Of a DNA stretch of 39,388 bases, positions 28,491-37,069 are shown piece after piece. The position numbers and the translations under genes were made by a program. Each line of letters opens with the position of its first letter. Within the stretch, counting starts at the first letter, position 1. The notes below the pieces were generated by a model. The model was given only the letters and a program-made list of their open reading frames with translations, was not told the DNA's origin and ran no database searches. Origin of the DNA: CAYSLU01 sp964431965 (GTDB lineage Bacteria; Verrucomicrobiota; Kiritimatiellia; CAIKKV01; CAYSLU01); the NCBI GenBank assembly GCA_964431965.1, contig CAYSLU010000046.1, positions 1-39,388 of the forward strand. The letters run 5' to 3'.

Positions 28491-29360
28491 ATGAGCGGGA
28501 CGACATCATACGACGGTAGGCAGGGAACATGGCTCCGGACCAACCTGCACACGCACTGCGCCGAGCACAGCCCGTGTGCGCGCATCCCGCTCGCGGCGGC
28601 GGCCCGCATGTATGACGCCTTGGGCGCGCGCGTGGTTGCGGTGACCGACCATGACCACGTCACCGAGCTGGACGATCTGGACGGTCGACACCCGAACACC
28701 CTGTTCCTCCGGGGCTTCGAGTACACGCGCGACGACAACCTGCTCTTCGTGGGGCCCCGCGTGCCCCCGCTGTACGAAGTCCCGCTCACCGAGGCCGTGG
28801 CCCGGGCAGGCGAACTGCTCACGATCGTCTGCCATCCGGCCCCGCGCCGGGATTCCGCCTACTGGACCGCCGACAAGATCCGCGCGCTCGGGCGGATGCC
28901 CGACGGAATCGAGGTGTACAACGGCCATTACGGGACACCCCGGATGCTGGCCATGGGCTACACGCCCCTCTACTCGCGGATGTGGGACGAGCTGCTGACG
29001 CTCGGAATGCGGATCTGGGGGTTCGCGAACGACGATTTCCACGATTCGGACGATTTCGACAACGCCTTCACCATGGTGCTGGCGGACGACCGCTCGCCAG
29101 CGGGGATCGTGCGCGCGCTGAAGGCCGGGGCCTGCTACGCCTCGACGGGCCTTGTTGCAGAGCGCGTGTCTGCGGCCGACGGCGAGATCGACGTGCAGTT
29201 CAGCAAGCCCGTGACCGGTCGCCTGATTGGGCTCGGGGGCCGCCTGCTGAACGAGGAGAAGGGAACTCGGTTCCGCTGCCGGGCGAACGTCGACGGCTAC
29301 GTGCGCTTTGAGGCCGAGGGAAACGGCGCCATGCTGTGGCTCCAACCCGCGTTCGGCTGA
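28491..29360 (+). CDS. PHP-domain phosphoesterase-like protein
   Basis: A 289-residue protein with PHP-fold metal motifs: NLHTHCAEHSPC (motif I, two His near 19-21), VVAVTDHDHVTEL (motif II, D-H-D-H near 52-57), GFEYTRDDNLLFVG, IVCHPAPRR (His near 122) and GFANDDFHDSDDF (D-x-H). PHP proteins hydrolyse phosphoesters, for example histidinol phosphate or nucleotides, or act as polymerase proofreading domains. A C-terminal beta segment (ISADG-type) may shape the substrate. Family members of unknown role with similar layout are common in environmental genomes. GGAGG lies 15 nt before the ATG, rather far, so an undetected start nearer is possible. It diverges from the anSME gene. Confidence 0.83.
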   Translation: MSGTTSYDGRQGTWLRTNLHTHCAEHSPCARIPLAAAARMYDALGARVVAVTDHDHVTELDDLDGRHPNTLFLRGFEYTRDDNLLFVGPRVPPLYEVPLTEAVARAGELLTIVCHPAPRRDSAYWTADKIRALGRMPDGIEVYNGHYGTPRMLAMGYTPLYSRMWDELLTLGMRIWGFANDDFHDSDDFDNAFTMVLADDRSPAGIVRALKAGACYASTGLVAERVSAADGEIDVQFSKPVTGRLIGLGGRLLNEEKGTRFRCRANVDGYVRFEAEGNGAMLWLQPAFG

Positions 29361-29397
29361 CCGGAGCGGAGCGGCAGGCGGGCCGCCCCGCATGCCC

Positions 29398-31557
29398 CTA
29401 CCGGCCGCCGCGGCGGGCGGTCAGCTGCTCGCGCAAGCTCCGGACCTGACGGCTATCCAGCAGCGGCGAGGGCACGGCGGCGGCGGCGTCCAGCTGCTGG
29501 ATCGCTTCCTCGTACCGGCCCGTCGCGCCCAGCGCCGCCGCCAGGCGATACCGAACGACGGGATCGCCGGGGAGCTGAACGGCCGCGTTGCTGATCAGCT
29601 TGACCGCTTCATCGTACTCCCCGCGATTGTACCGGGCCCACCCCAACGTGGAGGCCACCGTGGGGTTGGCCGGGAACTTGGACCATGCGCTCTCGGCCAG
29701 GCCGACCGCCTCGTCCAGCCCTTCCTTGCCTCCGCGCTCCAGAAGAAGCTCGGCCAGACTGACCAAGACCACCGGATCACCGGGTGAACTCGACAGCGCC
29801 GTCCGATAGCTGGCTATGGCCGACCGATAATCCTTCAGCCCCAGGTAGATCTGGGCCAGCTGGATTCGCGGCAGGGGGGAGTTCGTCGCCCACTGCGCCG
29901 CCTGACTGAGGCAGGCTCGCGCTTCATCATGCCGGTTCATCGCCTCGTAGCTGGCGGCCAGCAGCAGCTGAGTTTCGACATCGCCCGGCGTGCTCTTGGC
30001 CAGCTTGGCCAGCGTTTCGGCGGCGGCTTTCGCGGCGCCCTGCGCCAGGTACGCACGAGCCAGAAGTCGATGTGCGCTCACGATCCGCTGATCCTCCGCC
30101 AAGGCCTGCTTCGCGTAGCCGACGGCCAGGCTGGCGAACCCGCGCTTGAGGAACATGTCCGCAAGCACCATCAGCGCGGTCGCGTCCTTCGGCCGCTCGG
30201 CCAGCACCTTCGTCGCCTCGTTGTACGCCTCGTCGATGCGCCCGCTCACCACGAGCACCTCCGCCAGGCGGTTGCGGACGTCGTACAGCCCGGAGTCGCG
30301 CTTGAGCGTCTCCCGGCACAAGTCGATGGCGTCGGCGTAGCGCCCCGCTTCAACCAGAGTGTCGGACTGCTCCAGCACCGCCTCCATGTTGCGCGGATCG
30401 GCGTCCAGGATGGCGCGCAGGTCGCGCAGGGCGGAATCCCGCTGCCCGCGCAGGCGGGCGACCCGGGCCATGCCGATCCGCGCCCCGACGTGGGCCGGCG
30501 CGATGTCCAGAACATCGCGATAGGCCCGCTCGGCATCATCCACTCGCGACATCGCAATCGCCACGGCGGCCCGCAAGAGGTGCGCCTCCGTATTCTCCGG
30601 GGCCATCGTGACGACGGCATCGACCGCTTGGCGGGCCTCGGCCAAGCCGCCCATCGCCAGAGCGCACCGGCCGAGCAGGATCGCCGCCTGTTCGTCGTCC
30701 GGCAGCAGCTGCTGGGCCTTTCGCGCATGGGCCAAGGCAGTCGGATAGAGCCCGTCTTCATACGAAAGCCGCGCCAGCCGCCGGTGCGCGCCCCCGGACT
30801 GCGGGTCCAGCTGGGCGGCCTGCTGGAAGGCTTCGACGGCCTCTTCGCGCAGGTTGAGGTTGAGGGAGCACTCACCCAGCAGCATCCACGCCTCCGAGCT
30901 GCCGGGCGTCATCTGGATGGCGTTCTTGCACTCGATTCGCGCCTGCCCGTACAGATTGCGGGCCATCAGTTCCTTGGCATGCGTCACATACCCGTTGGCC
31001 GCCGGAGAGAGCTCCTGACGCTGGGGCGACACGGCGGGGCGCGGCACGGCAACGGCGGGCCGGCGCGCCGGGCGGCTCGGCTCCGCCTTCGGCGCGCTCA
31101 TCGGCCGCACGAGCCAGGCGACTCCCATTCCGATACCGAGCCAGACGGCGACCAGCACCAGCAGCGTTCCCGTCAGCCGGCCGTAGTGGGTTCGATAGCG
31201 CCCGTCCCGCGCGCAGTAGTCCATCCGCCCCTGCTTGCGCGTCACCGCGGCCGACCCCGACGGGCACAGCAGGCGGAACAGAACGGGCGAGCCGTACCGG
31301 AAGCTGCTGGGGCACGAGCGAAGATGGGCTCCACCGCCCTGAGGGGCACGCTCCGGATCGACGCGACACAGCGGGCACGTTCCATATCGCTCGCCGTTTC
31401 GGTCGACCCCTGTGCTGAGCAGCCACCAGCACAACCGGATCGCATCGACCGTGAGCAGAACCAGGTCAAGCGGCAGGCGCAGAATCCGGAGGAACAGGCT
31501 GTTCACGCTCCACCTCGCTGGCGGCGCCACTCCGGCCGGCCGGATTTCACTCGCCAC
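29398..31557 (-). CDS. Membrane-anchored TPR protein with N-terminal Cys-rich segment
   Basis: A 719-residue protein. Residues 20-48 are hydrophobic (possible membrane segment), then Cys residues near 60-112 in CPLC, SCPSS, LLCPSG and DYCARD resemble a loose zinc ribbon. A clear transmembrane segment lies at about 128-150 (LTGTLLVLVAVWLGIGMG), with a Pro/Arg-rich linker to 180. From about 185 to 705 there are roughly 14 TPR-like repeats (for example EEAVEAFQQAAQLDP, DYRSAIASYRTAL). The likely role is scaffolding of a membrane complex; similar TPR proteins occur in pilus, cell-envelope and exosortase systems, none visible here. The GTG start at 31557 overlaps the flavoprotein stop by 11 nt. 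Confidence 0.8.
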   Translation of the reverse strand: MASEIRPAGVAPPARWSVNSLFLRILRLPLDLVLLTVDAIRLCWWLLSTGVDRNGERYGTCPLCRVDPERAPQGGGAHLRSCPSSFRYGSPVLFRLLCPSGSAAVTRKQGRMDYCARDGRYRTHYGRLTGTLLVLVAVWLGIGMGVAWLVRPMSAPKAEPSRPARRPAVAVPRPAVSPQRQELSPAANGYVTHAKELMARNLYGQARIECKNAIQMTPGSSEAWMLLGECSLNLNLREEAVEAFQQAAQLDPQSGGAHRRLARLSYEDGLYPTALAHARKAQQLLPDDEQAAILLGRCALAMGGLAEARQAVDAVVTMAPENTEAHLLRAAVAIAMSRVDDAERAYRDVLDIAPAHVGARIGMARVARLRGQRDSALRDLRAILDADPRNMEAVLEQSDTLVEAGRYADAIDLCRETLKRDSGLYDVRNRLAEVLVVSGRIDEAYNEATKVLAERPKDATALMVLADMFLKRGFASLAVGYAKQALAEDQRIVSAHRLLARAYLAQGAAKAAAETLAKLAKSTPGDVETQLLLAASYEAMNRHDEARACLSQAAQWATNSPLPRIQLAQIYLGLKDYRSAIASYRTALSSSPGDPVVLVSLAELLLERGGKEGLDEAVGLAESAWSKFPANPTVASTLGWARYNRGEYDEAVKLISNAAVQLPGDPVVRYRLAAALGATGRYEEAIQQLDAAAAVPSPLLDSRQVRSLREQLTARRGGR

Positions 31558-32209
31558 GCTTCACCCAGTAATCATGCTCGAATGGCCACCGGTCGCGGTT
31601 CATCTCGACCAGTCGCCGAAAGTAGCCGGCCGTCCGGACATGGACTTCCCGCTGCTCGGGGTACACGCGCCGCTCGGATATGGCCTGCGCCAGCCCCCGG
31701 CCCAGGTCAAACGCCTCACGCGAGGCAGCATCCATGACTCCGGGCCCCGCGCCCAGAGAGACGCCGACCTGCCCGGTTACGTAGGCGCCAAAATTGAGGA
31801 GCGTGGTATTGAGGTACCCGGTGACCTCGCCCCATCCGGGCCCGCCCGCGCTGGCCACGGAACACCCGTACTTGCCGTCGAAGAGCTGGCGGTGGATGGC
31901 GTCGCCCATCCGGTCGATCACGGCCTTCAGCTGCGCGGTCACCGACCGGAAATAGTTCGGGCATCCGAGCACCAAGCCGTCTGCGGCCAGCATCCGGTCC
32001 AGAACCCCGGCGAAATCGTCGCTTTTCCGGCACCCGCCGGTGCGGTAGCACGCCTCGCAACCCGTGCAGGGCTCAATCTGCAGCTGAGCCACGTCGACGA
32101 GGTCGATGGCCGCGCCGGACTCCGCCGCTCCGGCCAGAGCCTGCTCCAGCAGCCGGCGGGAGTGACTGCGCTCCCCTCTCGGGCTGCCGCTGATCCCCAG
32201 AACCCTCAT
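31547..32209 (-). CDS. Iron-sulfur flavoprotein (ISF family)
   Basis: A 220-residue FMN-binding flavodoxin-like protein: MRVLGISGSPRGERSHSRRLLEQAL is the phosphate-binding start. The compact motif CTGCEACYRTGGC (C48, C51, C54, C60) is the C-x2-C-x2-C-x5-C spacing of the ISF family, which binds a [4Fe-4S] cluster. In methanogens ISF reduces O2 and H2O2 and takes electrons from ferredoxin. A second flavin segment is GCPNYFRSVTAQLKAVIDR. The stop overlaps the TPR gene start and the start overlaps the RNase D-like stop by 4 nt (ATGA). The trio is therefore one transcript. Confidence 0.9.
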   Translation of the reverse strand: MRVLGISGSPRGERSHSRRLLEQALAGAAESGAAIDLVDVAQLQIEPCTGCEACYRTGGCRKSDDFAGVLDRMLAADGLVLGCPNYFRSVTAQLKAVIDRMGDAIHRQLFDGKYGCSVASAGGPGWGEVTGYLNTTLLNFGAYVTGQVGVSLGAGPGVMDAASREAFDLGRGLAQAISERRVYPEQREVHVRTAGYFRRLVEMNRDRWPFEHDYWVKRGE

Positions 32210-32874
32210 CGGGGCACTCCGCTCGCGGGCTGACCGTCGGCCCCGGCGGGCGGGGCAGCCGCGGCAGGAGCGCAGGCCGGCATGGCCGAAAGCCGCTCGT
32301 AGAGCTCACGGCACACCCACGCATCGGTCGCCGCGTACTGCACCTGAGCCGGAGACAGGTCCGCCCGGCTCCAGTCGCTCCGCTGTGCTCCCTTGGAGAT
32401 CCGGATGCCCAGCGTGATCGCGGCCAGCCCGCGGAGCCCGTTGTGTCCGATTCCCACGCGCCCGGCCAACCGCTCGAGTTCGACCAGCCCGCCCGCCTCG
32501 AACGGGACCAGATTCTGAAGCTTGCGAACGTCGAACGACAGCGCCACCCCGGCCTTCCGAACGGCCGGATTCGCCAGAATCGCCTCCGCTCCGCCCAGTC
32601 CCGTCAGGTATCGGAGCTGGAACAGGTACACCGCATCCCGGCACGCAAACTGAATAAGCGACGTGGGATACGACTCGCCTTTCCGGAAGCAGGCCCTGGT
32701 TTCCGTATCGAACCCCAGCACGTCCACCTCCTGAAGCCGGCGCACGGCGGAAGCCGCATCGCCATCGGACCGGACCAGATGAACCGGCCCCTTGTACCAG
32801 CCAAGCGGCAACTGGTTGATCGCCTCGCGGCTCATCGTTAGAACGTTGGCGTGTGTCACGGATGCCTGTTCCAT
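32206..32874 (-). CDS. RNase D-like 3'-5' exonuclease (DEDDy)
   Basis: A 222-residue protein with the DEDDy exonuclease set: VLGFDTETRACF (D-x-E), SFDVRKLQNL (second Asp), and VQYAATDAWVCRELYERL (Y-x3-D). It lacks the HRDC domain of full-length RNase D, so it is the short, ribonuclease D-like type. Expected to trim RNA 3' ends. The start is uncertain: the ATG at 32874 follows GAGGA too closely (1 nt), and an ATG at 32835 has no ribosome-binding site. An open frame continues upstream without recognisable domain. It is the first gene of the unit with the iron-sulfur flavoprotein and TPR protein. Confidence 0.87.
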   Translation of the reverse strand: MEQASVTHANVLTMSREAINQLPLGWYKGPVHLVRSDGDAASAVRRLQEVDVLGFDTETRACFRKGESYPTSLIQFACRDAVYLFQLRYLTGLGGAEAILANPAVRKAGVALSFDVRKLQNLVPFEAGGLVELERLAGRVGIGHNGLRGLAAITLGIRISKGAQRSDWSRADLSPAQVQYAATDAWVCRELYERLSAMPACAPAAAAPPAGADGQPASGVPR

Positions 32875-33015
32875 TCCTCGTCCGCCCGGCACCGGCCCAC
32901 CCGGCGGCGCCTCATGCGGCACATAAGCTTTGGATGATACCGCACAACGCACGCGGAGGAACGCCATTTTTCTCGCAGCGGGCGGCAACGCCCCCGTTTT
33001 CCCGCCTTTTCGACC

Positions 33016-33044
33016 TTGTGACGCCTTCGTGACGCCGGTATAAT
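33016..33044 (+). promoter_or_regulatory. Sigma-70-type promoter of the acyl-CoA dehydrogenase gene
   Basis: TTGTGA (33016-33021), exactly 17 nt, then TATAAT (33039-33044). The initiating region reads TTCGCGCC. An 8-bp direct repeat GTGACGCC occurs twice in the -35/spacer region (33018-33025, 33029-33036), which may be a regulator site. Confidence 0.8.
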
Positions 33045-33117
33045 TTCGCGCCTTAGACAGAGTGGTGAGAGCGTACGGAGCGCGCGCAAGACGGATCATT
33101 CACAAGGAATCATGAAC

Positions 33118-34278
33118 ATGGACTATGGGTTGACCGAGCAGCAGGTGATGATTCGCGACTTGGCCCGGCAGATTGCCGTCGAGAAGATCAAGCCCGTCCG
33201 GGCTCACTACGACGAAGTGAACGAGTTCCCGAAGGAGATCATGAAGGCCTTCGCCGACGCCGATCTCTGCGGCCTCTACATCGAGGAGAAGTACGGGGGC
33301 TTGGGCGGCGGCGTCATGGACCTGTCGATCGCCGTCGAGGAGCTCTCGAAGATCTGCAGCGGAATTGCGCTCGGCCTCGCCGCCACCGCGCTCGGCACGT
33401 TCCCCATCATCATCTTCGGCACGGAAGAGCAGAAGCAGCACTGCCTGCCTCGGATCGCGCGCGGCGAGTCGCTCGCGGCATTCGGGCTGACCGAAGCGAG
33501 CGCGGGAAGCGACGCCGGATCGGTCGAGACGACCGCCACCAAGGACGGCGACAGCTACGTCCTCAACGGAACCAAGCAGTGGATCACCAACGGCGGCGAA
33601 GCGGACATCTACACGGTGATCGCGAAGACCGACAAGTCGAAGGGCGTCCGCGGCGCCAGCGCCTTCATCGTTGAGCGAGGCACGCCTGGATTCACCTTCG
33701 GGAAGAAGGAGAACAAGATGGGCATCCGCGCGTCGGCGACGCGCGAGCTGGTGTTCCAGGACTGCCGCATCCCGAAGTCCAGCCTGCTGGGCCGTGAGGG
33801 CATGGGATTCATCGTGGCCATGAAGACGCTGGACCAATCCCGGCCCGGCGTGGCCGCCCAGGCCCTCGGCATCGCGGCCGGGGCGCTCGACGAGGCGGTC
33901 GACTACAGCCGCCAGCGCCGGCAGTTCGGCCGCCCCATCTGCTCCTTCCAGGGCGTGCAGTTCCTGCTGGCCGACATGGCGACGCAGGTTGAAGCGGCAC
34001 GCACGCTGATCTATCAGGTGGCCCGCCACGTAGACAGCGGCGCCAAGGACATCTCGAAGGTGTCCGCCATGTGCAAACTCTTCGCGTCCGACACGGCCAT
34101 GAGGGTCACGACCGATGCGGTCCAGGTGTTCGGCGGGTACGGATACATGAAGGAGTACCCGGTCGAGAAGATGATGCGGGACGCCAAGATCACCCAGATC
34201 TACGAGGGCACCAACCAGATCCAGAGGGAAGTCATCGGCTTGGCGCTCATCAAAGAGGCCGCAACCCGGAAAGACTAA
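33118..34278 (+). CDS. Acyl-CoA dehydrogenase, short-chain (butyryl-CoA type)
   Basis: An FAD acyl-CoA dehydrogenase of about 386 residues. Sequence blocks: MDYGLTEQQVMIRDLARQIA, GLTEASAGSDAGS (FAD/acyl-CoA-binding), GTKQWITNGGEADIYTVIAKTD, and the C-terminal ITQIYEGTNQIQREVIG with the catalytic Glu (in YEGT). This is the Bcd/SCAD layout. It oxidises or, with electron-transfer flavoprotein, reduces a short 2,3-bond. The second ATG (33118) is preferred to 33112 because AAGGA is 9 nt from it and only 3 from the first. No etfAB genes are nearby. With thiolase, 3-hydroxyacyl-CoA dehydrogenase and CoA-transferase at 2.8-6.5 kb it could complete a butyrate route except for crotonase. Confidence 0.95.
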   Translation: MDYGLTEQQVMIRDLARQIAVEKIKPVRAHYDEVNEFPKEIMKAFADADLCGLYIEEKYGGLGGGVMDLSIAVEELSKICSGIALGLAATALGTFPIIIFGTEEQKQHCLPRIARGESLAAFGLTEASAGSDAGSVETTATKDGDSYVLNGTKQWITNGGEADIYTVIAKTDKSKGVRGASAFIVERGTPGFTFGKKENKMGIRASATRELVFQDCRIPKSSLLGREGMGFIVAMKTLDQSRPGVAAQALGIAAGALDEAVDYSRQRRQFGRPICSFQGVQFLLADMATQVEAARTLIYQVARHVDSGAKDISKVSAMCKLFASDTAMRVTTDAVQVFGGYGYMKEYPVEKMMRDAKITQIYEGTNQIQREVIGLALIKEAATRKD

Positions 34279-34351
34279 GAAGTCGCGCTTGGGGCGCCAC
34301 AGCAGCCACGGCGATCGAGTTCGACCGGAGCGGAGCGGGAGCGAGGTGTGC

Positions 34352-35401
34352 GTGAAGGACGGCGCGGCTTCGCTTGCGGATATGCGCTTGGTCGCGTTTG
34401 ACCTGGACGGCACCCTCATCGGGCACCGCCCGGAGTTCAAACTCTACCGGAGCTTCCGGGACGCCGTCGACTCGGTCCACCGGCGCGGCGCCATCTGGGC
34501 CATCTGCACGGGTCGTTCGATGCGCAGCTTTTCGGGCGCCTTTCTCCCCCTGCGCAGCTACGGAATCGCTCCGGACTATGTCATCACCAGCCACGCCTAC
34601 GCCTTCAGCCCGGGCCGCTGGGGATATGTGCCCCACTGGTCGTGGAACATCCGGGTGCGTGAGCTGCAGTGGCGCAACGAGACGCTCCTGCACCAGGCCA
34701 TGCCGCAGCTCCGCCGGCTGATCCGCAAGCGGTTCCCGTTTCATCATATCGTCCACAGCAGCCGGGAAAACCTCATTGTCCGCTTCCCGGAGGACGACAT
34801 GGCGGAGGAGGCCGACCGGGCGATCCGGACCGCAGCGCAGCCGTACCGATACCTGCGTGTCTTCCGCTATCAGAACGAGGTCGATGTGCGGTCGGTGCCG
34901 TTCACGAAGGGGCTGGCGCTGGCCGAGTTGGCCCGGCGGCTGTCGATCACGGCCAACCAGATCCTGGTCATCGGCGACGGCCACAACGACACCAGCATGA
35001 TGGATCCGACCGTGGCGCGCATGACCGGGTGCCCATCCAACGCGGCCCCGGAAGTCATCGAGCTGGTACACCGCAGAGGCGGCCACATCGCGCAGGACCG
35101 GGCGATGGCCGGCGTTCTGGAGATCCTCAAGGCATATGAGACCGGAACCGTCTCAAGCGCGCTGCCACCCGACTGGCAGGATCCCACCACCATGGACACT
35201 CCGTTCGAGCCGCCCAATCCGGAGCACCGCCGCGAAACGCGCCGCTTCAGCCAGAGCATCCTGCTGTTCCTGCTCTGCGTCTACATCATCCTGTTCGTGT
35301 TCGCGCACTTCCACCTGATTCCGGGCTCAAGTCTGATCCACCGGCCGTACGACGCGGTGGTCTGGCGGCTGCAGAAGGCATTCCCGAACTGGACGCCGTA
35401 A
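34352..35401 (+). CDS. HAD-IIB (Cof-type) phosphatase with C-terminal membrane anchor
   Basis: A protein of about 349 residues. The HAD motif I is VAFDLDGTLIG near residue 18, motif II is in AICTGRS, and motif III/IV is KGLALAELARR to VIGDGHNDTSMMD, with a cap domain of the Cof/IIB type between. Such proteins dephosphorylate small sugar or nucleotide phosphates. The unusual part is the last 60 residues: a Pro/Asp-rich linker followed by LLFLLCVYIILFVFAHFHLI, one clear transmembrane helix, and a short periplasmic or cytoplasmic tail. The GTG at 34352 has GAGG 5 nt upstream. An ATG at 34382 is an alternative. It follows the dehydrogenase by 73 nt. Confidence 0.85.
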   Translation: MKDGAASLADMRLVAFDLDGTLIGHRPEFKLYRSFRDAVDSVHRRGAIWAICTGRSMRSFSGAFLPLRSYGIAPDYVITSHAYAFSPGRWGYVPHWSWNIRVRELQWRNETLLHQAMPQLRRLIRKRFPFHHIVHSSRENLIVRFPEDDMAEEADRAIRTAAQPYRYLRVFRYQNEVDVRSVPFTKGLALAELARRLSITANQILVIGDGHNDTSMMDPTVARMTGCPSNAAPEVIELVHRRGGHIAQDRAMAGVLEILKAYETGTVSSALPPDWQDPTTMDTPFEPPNPEHRRETRRFSQSILLFLLCVYIILFVFAHFHLIPGSSLIHRPYDAVVWRLQKAFPNWTP

Positions 35402-35459
35402 TGCACGTTGCGCGAGGACGACGCAGGCCGGAGATCCCACAGGCAGACGGGGCGGCGGG

Positions 35460-36842
35460 CTATTCGTTGGGATCCGGCAGCTTCCGATAGAGCGTGGCCA
35501 AGCTGATCTGCAGCACCTGGGCGGCCTTCTCCTTGTCGCCACCGACCGAGGAGAGCACCTGATCCAGATACTCCTTCTCCTTCTCACGGAGAAACGCGCG
35601 CAGAGACTTGGCCCGATAGTTCTCCGGCTTGGCAATCGCCTTGCCCGCAGCCGACCCGCCGGCCGCCGACTTCACCGCGTGAACGAGCTTCGGCGGAAGC
35701 ACGTCGGCGCTGATCCGGTTGTTGCGGGCAAACGTGACCGCATGCTTGACGGCATTCTCGAGTTCGCGCACGTTGCCCGGCCACGTGTACTGCTCCAGGA
35801 TCTCCCGGACGTCGGGATCGATAGCCGGCATCTCCTTGTCGGCCCCGACCTCCGACCGAAGGAAGTGGTACACGAGCGGAAGGATGTCCTCCGTGCGCTC
35901 CGCCAGCGGCTTGACCTCCAGCGGAATCACGCTCAGCCGGTAGTATAGATCCTCGCGAAACTTCCCCTCCGCCATCAGCGTCTCCAAGCGGACATTGGTG
36001 GCGGCCAGCACGCGCGCATCGACCGGAATGGTGTCGTTGCTGCCAACGCGCCGAACTTCCTTCTCCTGGAGCACCCGTAGAAGCTTGCCCTGAATGCTAA
36101 GCGTCATCGCGCCGATCTCGTCCAGGAATATCGTTCCGCCGGTGGCGGCCTCGAACAGGCCTTCCTTGCTGGTCGATGCTCCGGTGAACGCCCCCTTCAC
36201 ATGGCCGAACATCTCGGACTCCAGCAGGGGCTCGGGAAGGGCCGCACAGTTCACGGCCAGGAACTTGTTGTTCTTCCGGCGACTGTAGGCATGAATCGCC
36301 TTGGCAACCAGCTCCTTGCCGGTTCCGCTCTCGCCGTAGATCAGAATCGTCGCGTCCGTCGGCGCCACCCGCTCGATCATCTCGCACACGTTCCGCATCG
36401 AGGGGCTTTCCGCCACGATGTTCTCGAAGCGATAGCGATTGCCCAGCTGCGCCCGAAGATCGATGTTCTCGTTAAGCGCGCGGCTGTACTCCAGCGCTCG
36501 CTGCACGGTGATCAGCAGCTCGTCCACCTTGAACGGCTTCGTGACATAGTCGAACGCGCCAAGCTTCAATGCCTCGATGGCCGTCTCGACGGTCCCGTAG
36601 GCTGTCAGCATGATCACGGTCATGCCGGGTCGCTCCGCGCGGGAGATCCGAAGCACCTCCATCCCGTTCACCGGGCTCATTCGGATGTCCGAGATGAGAA
36701 GGTCAAACTCCTGCGAGCGGATCAGCTCAATCGCCTTCTCACCTTCGCGAACAGGAACAACGTCATACCCCTCGGCCTTCAGAAGCGTGCTCAGCACGCT
36801 CAGAATGCCCGGTTCATTATCGACGAGCAGTATTCTTGCCAT
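35460..36842 (-). CDS. NtrC-type sigma-54 response regulator
   Basis: A 460-residue response regulator with receiver, AAA+ sigma-54 activator and Fis-like HTH domains. The receiver has ILLVDNEPG (acidic pocket), phospho-acceptor Asp in LLISDIRMSPVNG and the K of TKPFKVDE. The AAA+ domain has Walker A GESGTGKE, the GAFTGA loop (FGHVKGAFTGAS) that contacts sigma-54, Walker B GGTIFLDEIG and the R-finger region FREDLYYRLSV. The C-terminal HTH is KEKAAQVLQISLATLYRKL. The start at 36842 lacks a Shine-Dalgarno; an ATG six codons upstream is possible. No histidine kinase is adjacent, so its partner is unknown. Target genes would need sigma-54 -24/-12 promoters, none of which I identified. Confidence 0.93.
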   Translation of the reverse strand: MARILLVDNEPGILSVLSTLLKAEGYDVVPVREGEKAIELIRSQEFDLLISDIRMSPVNGMEVLRISRAERPGMTVIMLTAYGTVETAIEALKLGAFDYVTKPFKVDELLITVQRALEYSRALNENIDLRAQLGNRYRFENIVAESPSMRNVCEMIERVAPTDATILIYGESGTGKELVAKAIHAYSRRKNNKFLAVNCAALPEPLLESEMFGHVKGAFTGASTSKEGLFEAATGGTIFLDEIGAMTLSIQGKLLRVLQEKEVRRVGSNDTIPVDARVLAATNVRLETLMAEGKFREDLYYRLSVIPLEVKPLAERTEDILPLVYHFLRSEVGADKEMPAIDPDVREILEQYTWPGNVRELENAVKHAVTFARNNRISADVLPPKLVHAVKSAAGGSAAGKAIAKPENYRAKSLRAFLREKEKEYLDQVLSSVGGDKEKAAQVLQISLATLYRKLPDPNE

Positions 36843-36878
36843 ATTTGAGAAAGCTATCATAGAGCCAATGGCGAGGCA

Positions 36879-36902
36879 ATCCCGATTGACATCCCGATTG
36901 GC
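36879..36902. repeat. Tandem 12-mer direct repeat upstream of the NtrC-type regulator
   Basis: ATCCCGATTGAC (36879-36890) is followed immediately by ATCCCGATTGGC (36891-36902), differing at one position. It lies about 37 nt upstream of the regulator's start on the minus strand. It is a candidate regulator-binding site. The remaining gap to 37069 shows only a doubtful 66-codon frame antisense to the next gene. Confidence 0.6.
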
Positions 36903-37069
36903 GGCGGGGGCGGCGGGACGATCAGGGCGACATGGCCAAGAAGCAGCTGCATGCGGAGATGCCGCTCGCCGCGGCCTCCCCCGTCAGAGACGCCGGGATT
37001 CCGCGACCCCTTCGGGCACCACGGTTCGATCCGCGTCCGGTGGGGACGGCGGCCGCAGCCATCCTCGTG

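Noticed and set aside
29929..31737. A 602-codon open frame on the plus strand.
   Set aside because: Antisense to the TPR gene; its Arg/Gln/His composition indicates a shadow.
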